35,791 bases of DNA, from contig SSEV01000077.1 of NCBI GenBank assembly GCA_008015095.1, positions 1-35,791 of the forward strand, in the 5' to 3' direction. Position 1 is the stretch's first letter. Every line of letters begins with the position of its first letter. The DNA comes from Lysobacteraceae bacterium (lineage in GTDB: Bacteria; Pseudomonadota; Gammaproteobacteria; Xanthomonadales; Xanthomonadaceae). Shown in pieces: positions 18,140 to 25,387 of this stretch. Position numbers and translations under genes: made by a program. Under the pieces are notes generated by a model. The model was not told the origin of the DNA and ran no database searches. It was given only the letters and a program-made list of their open reading frames with translations.

Positions 18140-19975
18140 TCATGCGCGCAAATCCGCGATCAGACGCGAAAGCCGTATGGCGTCGTGACCGAAGCGATCG
18201 ATCGACGCATGGCAGGCGACGCGGCCGGCGTAGCCGTGACGCAGCAGCGCCGCCAGGTCTCCGGAAGGGCCGAGGTCGACGAAGCGGCAGCGCTTATCGC
18301 GTTGCAGCGCATCGACGGCGCTGCGGAAATCGACTGGCGCGCGCAGCGCCCGCCACAGACGTTCCGCATCGTAACGCGCGACGGCGCGGCCATCGGCGCA
18401 TGAATAGGCCGGGATGGCCGTGTCGGCGGCGGCGAGGTCGCGTGCGCCTTCGGCGAAGGCGGCATCCGCCTGATCGAGCGCTTGCGAATGCAAAGCGTGC
18501 TCGACCGGCAACGGCGAAACCACGATATCGCGCGCCTCGAGCAAGCGTCGAGCGGCGTCGATGCGATCGGCATCGCCGCTGATCTGGCAATGCCCGTCAT
18601 AGTGTTCTGCGGCGATCGCACAACCTTCGATCAGCGTCGGAGATCCGCGCAGCGTATCGGCGCCGGCCTGGACCGCGAGCATGCCGCCGCTACCGACGTT
18701 GGCGTGCACGAGATCGGCCAAGCGCGCCAATTGGGTCATCGCGTCCTCCACCTGCAGCGATCCGGACGCGACCGCGGCGACGAATTCGCCCGCGCCGCAC
18801 CCAAGCACGGCGTCAGGCGTGATACCCGCTTCACGCAGCACGCAGGTCAGTCCGTGACAGATCGCGAACAGGGCCGGCGCCGACAACCGCAGATCGCTGA
18901 TCGCCGCATCGGGTTGCTCGCTCTCGTAGAGCGCGGCGACCAGACTGCGACGGTCGTGGAGGCGCTGGTGAATCGCATCGCAGGCGTCGAACGCCGCGCG
19001 GAAGACGGGATGCGTCTCGTACAGTTCGCGTCCCATCGCGTGATACTGGGCGCCCTGATCCGGATACATGAAGACCAGATACGGAGGCGATGGCGGCGAT
19101 GCGGGTTCTGCCGGCATCGGCATGGGCGATTTGCGAATGCGCGCATGCAGCCCGGTCAGCACCTCGCCCGGACCGACCTCGACGAACTGTTCCAGCCCCT
19201 GCGCGAGCAGCCAGGAGATCGATTCGTACCAGCGCACGGGCTGGGTGATCTGGCGCGAGATCAGCTCGGCGTAACCGCTGCGCGGGTAGGGCCGCGCAGT
19301 GCAGTTGGCCACGACCTCCGCCTGCAGCGGACGCAGCGTCAGCGTTTCCAGGTACGCGGCGAATTCGCGTTCCGCGTCGCGCATGAAACTGGAATGGAAC
19401 GCCGCGCTCACGTCCAAACGGACATAGCGCGCGCCGGCACCGGTGAACAACGGAGCGCATGCGCCGATCTGGTCGTAATCGCCCGAGATCACGATCTGGT
19501 TCGGGGCGTTGATATTGGCCAGTTCGATACGATCGTAGGCCGAATCGGCCAACAAGGCGCGGACCCGCGCCTCTTCCAGGCCGATCACGGCGGCCATCGC
19601 CCCGCGCGGCGCCTCGGTCATCAAGGCGCCACGCTTGGCGACGATCGCTACGCCTGTCTCGAAATCGAAAGCGCCCGCGGCGAACAACGCCACGAACTCG
19701 CCGAGACTGTGGCCGACATAGACGTCAGGCCCAGGCGCGCCTGCGCCGTCCTCGCGTCGCGCCATGCAATCGAGCGCAGAGACCGCATAAAGCGCGGGCT
19801 GGGTGAACCTCGTCTGCCCGAGCGTACCGTCTGGATCCTCCAGGCACAGTCTGCGCAGCGAATAGCCCAGCACCGCATCCGCGGCCGCGACCTGCGTCGG
19901 AAAACGGTCGAACAGCGCGGCCCCCATGCCCTTGCGCTGCGCGCCCTGCCCCGGGAACCCCCATGCGATCTTCAT
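18140..19975 (-). CDS. Trans-acting tandem acyltransferase (active malonyl-type AT plus serine-less AT)
   Basis: This discrete acyltransferase would supply extender units to the AT-less PKS, as in trans-AT systems. The 611 residues hold two FabD-like domains. AT1 (about 1-285) has FPGQGAQ, the nucleophile motif GHSLG (Ser90), Arg in AKRGALM and the catalytic His in AAFHSS (His194), so malonyl transfer is likely. AT2 (about 298-611) begins YPDQGAQ and keeps a His in ALHS (His496), but its nucleophile motif is GCGAG: Gly394 replaces Ser. It therefore cannot work by the usual acyl-serine mechanism. Tandem AT proteins in trans-AT clusters usually carry an acyl hydrolase or a second AT with an intact Ser. 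GGAG lies 8 nt upstream of the ATG. It sits 35 nt after the ACP and 73 nt before the NRPS. The malonyl assignment is by family; the role of AT2 is unknown. Confidence 0.93.
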   Translation of the reverse strand: MKIAWGFPGQGAQRKGMGAALFDRFPTQVAAADAVLGYSLRRLCLEDPDGTLGQTRFTQPALYAVSALDCMARREDGAGAPGPDVYVGHSLGEFVALFAAGAFDFETGVAIVAKRGALMTEAPRGAMAAVIGLEEARVRALLADSAYDRIELANINAPNQIVISGDYDQIGACAPLFTGAGARYVRLDVSAAFHSSFMRDAEREFAAYLETLTLRPLQAEVVANCTARPYPRSGYAELISRQITQPVRWYESISWLLAQGLEQFVEVGPGEVLTGLHARIRKSPMPMPAEPASPPSPPYLVFMYPDQGAQYHAMGRELYETHPVFRAAFDACDAIHQRLHDRRSLVAALYESEQPDAAISDLRLSAPALFAICHGLTCVLREAGITPDAVLGCGAGEFVAAVASGSLQVEDAMTQLARLADLVHANVGSGGMLAVQAGADTLRGSPTLIEGCAIAAEHYDGHCQISGDADRIDAARRLLEARDIVVSPLPVEHALHSQALDQADAAFAEGARDLAAADTAIPAYSCADGRAVARYDAERLWRALRAPVDFRSAVDALQRDKRCRFVDLGPSGDLAALLRHGYAGRVACHASIDRFGHDAIRLSRLIADLRA

Positions 19976-19983
19976 GATCCGGA

Positions 19984-19987
19984 CTCC
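19984..19987 (-). promoter_or_regulatory. Ribosome binding site of the tandem AT gene
   Basis: GGAG on the minus strand, 8 nt before the ATG at 19975, in the 35-nt gap after the ACP stop. Confidence 0.6.
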
Positions 19988-20010
19988 ATTCCTCGCCCTG
20001 CCGTCGTCGC

Positions 20011-20280
20011 TCAGGCGACGCTGGCGTGGGCTCCGAGCTTGGCGTCGAGGACCGAGACCACGTCGCCCAGCGTATACAGGTCGCGTTTCTCTTCGTCCTT
20101 CACCTGGATGCCGAGCCGTTGTTCCAGCTCGTACCAGATCTCCAGCATCTCGCGCGAATCCACGCCGAGATCCCCGCCCAGATAGAAGTCCAGTTCGACC
20201 GAATCGTTGGTGAAACCGGTCTTCTTGATGTCGTTGATCGCCTCCAGCACTGCGGCGACGGTGTCTTGGCGGGTATTCAT
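20011..20280 (-). CDS. Discrete acyl carrier protein
   Basis: An 89-residue free-standing carrier protein with the phosphopantetheine site LGVDSREM (Ser42) after an acidic first helix region, the normal length for an ACP. It must be pantetheinylated in trans; no phosphopantetheinyl transferase is in this window. It lies directly between the alpha-oxoamine synthase and the tandem AT, and the final KS of the PKS has no downstream ACP in cis, so it is a natural acceptor for that KS or acyl donor for the oxoamine synthase. A comparable Spt-ACP pairing is known in bacterial sphingolipid operons, and PigH of prodigiosin synthesis fuses ACPs to an oxoamine synthase. Identification is firm; partners are inferred. 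Confidence 0.95.
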   Translation of the reverse strand: MNTRQDTVAAVLEAINDIKKTGFTNDSVELDFYLGGDLGVDSREMLEIWYELEQRLGIQVKDEEKRDLYTLGDVVSVLDAKLGAHASVA

Positions 20281-20287
20281 GTCGTTG

Positions 20288-20294
20288 TCCTTCT
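20288..20294 (-). promoter_or_regulatory. Ribosome binding site of the discrete ACP
   Basis: AGAAGGA on the minus strand, 7 nt before the ATG at 20280; a strong Shine-Dalgarno match in the 40-nt gap after the oxoamine synthase. Confidence 0.7.
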
Positions 20295-20320
20295 AAGGGG
20301 ATGGAATGGTCGGAATGAAC

Positions 20321-21565
20321 TCACAGGCAGCCGAACTCGCGCGCGACATCGGCGATCATGGAAACGGCGGTATCCATTTCCTCGCGCGTATGGGTCGACA
20401 TCACCGAGACGCGAATGCGCTCGAGGCCAGGTGGCACCATCGGGTATTCCATGATGTTGACGAACAGGCCGCGCGAGTACAGGACGCGGTTCATCTGCCG
20501 TACAACGCCCTCTTTCTCGATGAAGACCGGAATGATTCCGGACACGCCGCGGATGATCTTCAGTCCGACTTTCTCAAACTCGTCCTGCATGTAACGCACA
20601 TTCTCGTGCAGGCGGGCTACGCGTTCGGGTTCGTTCTCGAGCACGTCGAGCGCGGCGGAAATCGCCGCGATGGTGGGTTGGGCCATGCCCGAGGTGAACA
20701 CATAGGGGTACGAGAACGTGCGCAGCAGGAAGATGTGCTCCTTGCTGCCGGAGACGAAGGCGCCCTGAGCACCGAGCGCCTTGCTGCACGTGGACATGCG
20801 CAGATCGGCCTTGCCGAGCAGATCGAAGTGCTCCAGGGTGCCCTTTCCGGTCCTGCCGACCGTGCCAAGGCCATGGGCGTCGTCGAGGATGGTGATGATG
20901 TCGTTGTTGGCGCAGATCTCCAGATAGCGCGGCAGATCGATCACTGAACCATCGATTGAACGCACGCCCTCGACCGTGGAGAACACCTGGGTGCCGGGCT
21001 TGGCGCGCTCGCGGATGCGCTTGATCAACCGCTCGAACGCGCCCAGATCGTCGGGGTCGAAGGTGTAGAACGGAACGCCCGTCATCTTGATCGCATTGAT
21101 CACGCTGGCGTGGCTGTTCTTGTCGTAGACGATGATGTCGTTGCGGTTCATCAGGCCGTAGACCCAGCACAGATTGGCCATATAGCCGCCGGGCAACAAC
21201 ACCGCATCCTCATGGCCGGCCAACGCGGCCAGGCGCTTCTCAAGATCCCGGTGCTGTTTGGTGTAACCCGAGAACGCCGGCGAACCGCCGCTACCGATGC
21301 CGAACTTCTCCACCGCCTCGATGACTTTGCGCTTGACGTAGGGATCGTTCGACAGGCCCAGATAGCTGTTCGAGCCGAACACCAGCACTTCGTTGAACGC
21401 TTCGCCATTCAACTCCCTGTACTTCATGCGACGGTCGACCGGGCCGTAGCCCTCGCGCCCCATCATGTAGCCTTCTTGCAGCTCTTTGAGGTACAGCGAG
21501 TACTGGTACTCCAAACGCTGTTTGAACGGCTTGCGTTCCAGTTCGATGAGTGCTCTCGAATCCAT
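20321..21565 (-). CDS. PLP-dependent alpha-oxoamine synthase (AONS/SPT/KBL family)
   Basis: Enzymes of this family condense an acyl thioester with an amino acid, with loss of CO2, giving an alpha-amino ketone. The 414 residues match the family length. Visible landmarks are the glycine-rich turn GSGGSPAFSG (91-100), GYMAN (127-131), the cofactor-stacking His in NSHAS (His152), the pyridine-binding Asp in DDAHG (Asp228, with His231) and the Schiff-base lysine in TCSKALG (Lys262). AAGGA precedes the ATG by 8 nt. The neighbours, a discrete ACP and an SDR, suggest an ACP-bound polyketide as acyl donor. The same trio occurs in bacterial sphingoid-base synthesis (Spt, ACP, CerR), and oxoamine synthases release chains in fumonisin and act in prodigiosin pathways. 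The amino-acid substrate (Gly, Ala or Ser) cannot be read here. A biotin-pathway AONS is unlikely given the context. Confidence 0.9.
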   Translation of the reverse strand: MDSRALIELERKPFKQRLEYQYSLYLKELQEGYMMGREGYGPVDRRMKYRELNGEAFNEVLVFGSNSYLGLSNDPYVKRKVIEAVEKFGIGSGGSPAFSGYTKQHRDLEKRLAALAGHEDAVLLPGGYMANLCWVYGLMNRNDIIVYDKNSHASVINAIKMTGVPFYTFDPDDLGAFERLIKRIRERAKPGTQVFSTVEGVRSIDGSVIDLPRYLEICANNDIITILDDAHGLGTVGRTGKGTLEHFDLLGKADLRMSTCSKALGAQGAFVSGSKEHIFLLRTFSYPYVFTSGMAQPTIAAISAALDVLENEPERVARLHENVRYMQDEFEKVGLKIIRGVSGIIPVFIEKEGVVRQMNRVLYSRGLFVNIMEYPMVPPGLERIRVSVMSTHTREEMDTAVSMIADVAREFGCL

Positions 21566-21573
21566 CTGCGTAT

Positions 21574-21578
21574 TCCTT
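21574..21578 (-). promoter_or_regulatory. Ribosome binding site of the oxoamine synthase
   Basis: AAGGA on the minus strand, 8 nt before the ATG at 21565, in the 36-nt gap after the SDR stop. Confidence 0.65.
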
Positions 21579-21601
21579 GATTGATAAGTGTTGCCGCGCC
21601 G

Positions 21602-22600
21602 TTATGCGCGTATGAACCCGTGGTCCCGATACCAGCGCGCGCTGTCCCTCAGCATGTCGGCCAGCGGAGCGGAGGCGTAGCCAAGCGCGCGCTCCGCTTT
21701 GCCGGAGTCGAAGTAGTAAGGGTGCGAGAAAACCTTCATCCGGTAGGTTTCGACCGGAGGTTTTCCCGGCACCAGGGGCGACAGCTTCTCCTGCAGCAAA
21801 GACTTCCAGTAGAGCGCGCGGTAGGAGTTTTTCGGCAACGAGACCGGCTTGTCGAGCACCTGGGCCATGGTGTCGATGAAGGCGCGATAGGTCGCATCAT
21901 GCCCGGCGAGAATGTAGCGTTCGCCCGATTCGCCGCGCTCAAGCGCGGAGGCGTGCGCACGGCCGACGGCCGCGGCGCAGCAGAACGACCCGCCGCCAGG
22001 CGGTACGAACGGCACCTGGTCGTAGAACGCCGCCAGCACCATTCGCCCCCATTGCATGTTGTAGTCGTAGGCGCCGATGACCTCGGCCGGATTCAGGATC
22101 ACGCTGTGCAGGCCGCGTCGATGCGCGTCGAGCACGATCTCCTCGGCGCGACGCTTGGTGATCGCATAGGGACTTTTCGCCCGGTATCCGGTCAGCGGCG
22201 TGCTCTCGTCCGCGCGCCGCACCGGATCGCCGGCCTCGCCCAGCGTGCCGATGGTGGACGTGGTGCTGGTATAGACCAGTCGCTTCACGCCGCTGGCGAA
22301 CGCGGCTTCGACCACGTTGCGCGTGCCGTGCACGTTGACCGCCTCAAGCGCAGGCAGATCGCGCGGATTGCAACTGGTGTTGCCCGCGGTGTGCACGACC
22401 GCGTCGGCGCCGCGCATCGCGGCGGTGAGCGCGTCGACGTCGTCCAGCTGGCCGTGCACGATGCGCACGCCCATCGGCTCGAGGAATGCGACATTGGCGT
22501 TCGGCCGAATCATCGCCACCACCGAGTGACCGGCCTGCTTCAGCGCGGCGACCGTGTTGAGGCCCACGAAGCCGTTGGCTCCGGTCATAAAAACTTCCAT
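21602..22600 (-). CDS. Extended SDR, NAD(P)-dependent reductase/dehydratase
   Basis: An extended short-chain dehydrogenase/reductase of the epimerase / dihydroflavonol-reductase type, 332 residues from the preferred start. The Rossmann motif TGANGFVG is at residues 6-13; the catalytic Tyr-Lys pair is in SPYAITK (Tyr145, Lys149), with a Ser/Thr-rich YTSTTST upstream. I place the start at the ATG 22600-22598 (MEVFMTG). The upstream in-frame ATG at 22609 directly abuts the AAGGAG and has no room for initiation, whereas 22600 is 9 nt downstream; using 22609 adds only three residues. The gene sits 21 nt after the PKS and 36 nt before the oxoamine synthase. By analogy with CerR, which reduces 3-ketosphinganine, it may reduce the amino ketone to an amino alcohol (inference). 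Tailoring of another keto group is equally possible. Confidence 0.88.
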   Translation of the reverse strand: MEVFMTGANGFVGLNTVAALKQAGHSVVAMIRPNANVAFLEPMGVRIVHGQLDDVDALTAAMRGADAVVHTAGNTSCNPRDLPALEAVNVHGTRNVVEAAFASGVKRLVYTSTTSTIGTLGEAGDPVRRADESTPLTGYRAKSPYAITKRRAEEIVLDAHRRGLHSVILNPAEVIGAYDYNMQWGRMVLAAFYDQVPFVPPGGGSFCCAAAVGRAHASALERGESGERYILAGHDATYRAFIDTMAQVLDKPVSLPKNSYRALYWKSLLQEKLSPLVPGKPPVETYRMKVFSHPYYFDSGKAERALGYASAPLADMLRDSARWYRDHGFIRA

Positions 22601-22609
22601 TCGAGGCAT

Positions 22610-22615
22610 CTCCTT
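22610..22615 (-). promoter_or_regulatory. Ribosome binding site that decides the SDR start
   Basis: AAGGAG on the minus strand immediately precedes an ATG at 22609 (zero spacing) and lies 9 nt before the next in-frame ATG at 22600. Normal spacing favours the second ATG. Confidence 0.7.
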
Positions 22616-22621
22616 CTTTCT

Positions 22622-25387
22622 TTATTTCACTGCGCTTTCGATTGCGTTCCAGAAGCCTTGATGGCCGTCGCGTCGGGTTCGCATGCTCAATGCCGCCGGA
22701 TTGCGCTCCGGATGTTCCGCCAAGCCCTGCAGCAATACGATCAATTGTTCGAGCAGCACGCTTCCTCGACTGTAGTCTTCGGTTTCGGAACGGAACAGCA
22801 AACGCAGTTCCACGCCGTCTTCGTACACCGAGACCACCAGCTCCATCCTCGGCGACATCGGCCCGGAAAGGATTTCGGAAGCCAGATGCTCGCGACCTGA
22901 ACCGATCGCGCGATCGGCGGACGTGGTGATCGAACTGTCGAAGGTCTCGAACACCACGACGCTGTCGAACAAATCCTCGGCGCCGGCCCAACGGCCGATC
23001 GCTTCCAGCGGCGCGCTATGGAACGCATGCTTGCGAAGCAGGTACTCCTGAAGCCCCGACAGCCAATCCTCGATCTTCTGGCGGCCAACCGTACGCACAC
23101 GGATCGGCAACAAGCGCGGCGGCTCGACCGCCCCATCGCCGCTGTCCGCCGGATCGCGGACCGCACGGAAAGCCCCGAGCACGCCGAATTGCGTGCTCGG
23201 CGCGCGCGTATGACGATTGACGAGGATGGCCCAGGCCGCGGCGACCATGGTCTGCAGATCGACCTGGTGCCGGCGCGTGGCGGTTTGCAACAGCTTCACC
23301 AGCGTCGAGTCGAGCTGCTCCGAGACCTGCCGCAGCGGCGCATCGCCGGTGCACGTTTCGTGCAACAGCGCCGGCAGCAACTGCGAGACCATGCCGGGTT
23401 CTTCGACCAGGACATCGCGCCAGTAGTCTTCGGACAACGGCGTCGTCCCCGCGGGATCCTCGACGGCGGCATGCCATGCCGAGAGCAGGTCACGTACGCT
23501 CGCAGACTCCGAGCACAGCGTGTACCAACCGGTGCCCTCCACCGCGCGTTCGGTGGGGACGTTGACCGCCGACAGCGGCTCGGCCACTGCAGGCAACCCC
23601 TCGAACAGACGCTGATGGCTGCAATCGATCTGTTCGAAGGGCATCCCGGGCAGCGACGCACGGCGGCGCGTGCCCGGCGCATGCAGGGCATGCCAGTCCA
23701 CGACGCAGCCGCGGACCCACAATGCCGCCAATTTGTCGAATTGACCCGCACGCACTAACGAATCCACGAACGCCCGCCCTTCGGCGCCCGCCAGCAATTC
23801 TGGCAGCGATTCGGTGTCGGCGTGACCGACGTAGACGCCATCGCCCGAGCGGCGCGACTGCAGATAACGCCGCGCGCGGGCGAGGAAGTCTTCGCGCGTT
23901 GCGGCGACGACAGCGAGGCGATGATCGAACACCGTGCGCCCGACCTGGCTGGTATAGGCCAAGTCGCCGAACGTCGCCGTTTGCGTATCGACGTCGACGG
24001 CATCGACCACCGCCTCGAGATAGGCCTGCAGCGCCTCGGCCGACCGCGCCGACAAGATCAACACCCCTCCCGTTTCCGTGGACAGCGGTGATGGCGGCGC
24101 GGATTCGACGACCACGAACGCATTCGAGCCCCCCATGCCGAAGGAATTCACGCCGGCGGCCAGGGTGCCACGACGATTGCGCGGCCATTCTCGCGCTTCG
24201 ATGGGGAACACGAACGGCGATTGTTCCAAATCGAAGTTGTTGTTGACATCGCGCAGGTTGATGCAGGGCGTCAGTTGCGCGTTGCGCATGGCGAGCAGGA
24301 CTTTGATCAGCGCGCCGACGCCGGATGCGGCCTCCATGTGACCGAAATTGGCGCGGGTGCCGATGGCGCAGAAACCGGTCCGATCGGTGCTGCGACGCAA
24401 CGCGTTGCTCAACGCCTTCAGCTCGATCGGGTCGCCCAGTTCGGTGCCGGTGCCGTGGCTCTCGATGTACCCGATGTCCTCGGCTTCCAGGCCCGACGCC
24501 TCGATCGCCTGCGCGGCGGTCTGTTCCAGGATACGGATATTGGGCAGGTACTGGCCCGCGCCCGTGCCCGAATGCGAGACCGCGGACGCGCGCAGCACGC
24601 CGTGAATCCGATCGCCATCGCGCAATGCGGCGTCGAGACGTTTGAGCACGACAACGCCCGCGCCCTCGCCAGGAACCATGCCGTTGGCGCCGTCGTCGAA
24701 AGTGCGTTCTACGCCGTCCGGCGACAGCACCTTCATGTCCTGCAGCATCTGATAGTTAGTCGCATGCAGATTGAGATTGACGCCACAGGCGAGCGCGACC
24801 TCGCAGTCTCCCGACAAGATCGACTGTCGCGCCAAATGCACCGCCGTCATCGACGACGAGCAAGCGGTCGAGACGGTGAGGCTGGGGCCGCGGAAATCGA
24901 ACAGATACGAGATGCGGTTGGCCAATTCGCTGGCGACTGCGCCCGGCGCGACGTAATCGCCGATACGGGCGTGCAATTCCGCCATCACCCAGGTGAAATC
25001 CTCGTTCATCGAGCCGACGAAGACGCCCACCGGGTTGGCGCGCAGGCTGTCAGCGGTATATGCCGCATCCTCAAGCGCGCGCCAGGACGCGCGCAGCAGC
25101 ACGCGCAGCTGCGGATCGGCCGTTTCCGCCTCGCGCCTGGTCATCCGGAACAACGCCGGATCGAACAACGCCACATCGTCGACGAAACCGCCACGCGACG
25201 GAATGCGGGTGCGGACGCCACGCCCATCGCGCGAGCCGATACCGGCGGCCAATGCGGCGGCGAAGTCACGATCGGCGGGGATTTCGCTGATGCAGTCGCG
25301 CCCGGCCTGGATCACATCCCAGAAGGCGGCCAATGTCGGCGCTCCGGGGAATTCCCCGGCCATGCCGACGATCGCCACCGCTTCGTC
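22622..25387 (-). other. PKS terminal segment: KS3 and hemi-condensation domain
   Basis: KS3 has TACSSS (Cys3642) and both catalytic His, but with variant surroundings: ESHGTGT and TRANFGHMEAASG (Arg-Ala-Asn in place of Lys-Ser-Asn). No ACP follows. After the usual post-KS linker (about 3900-4085) comes a C-lobe of a condensation domain. The module is therefore incomplete in cis and needs a free partner, the discrete ACP being the obvious candidate. Confidence 0.82.

Noticed and set aside
20321-21565. Biotin biosynthesis BioF (8-amino-7-oxononanoate synthase)
   Set aside because: No other biotin gene is nearby. It is embedded between an SDR and an ACP in a secondary-metabolite operon, so a pathway-specific oxoamine synthase is more likely.
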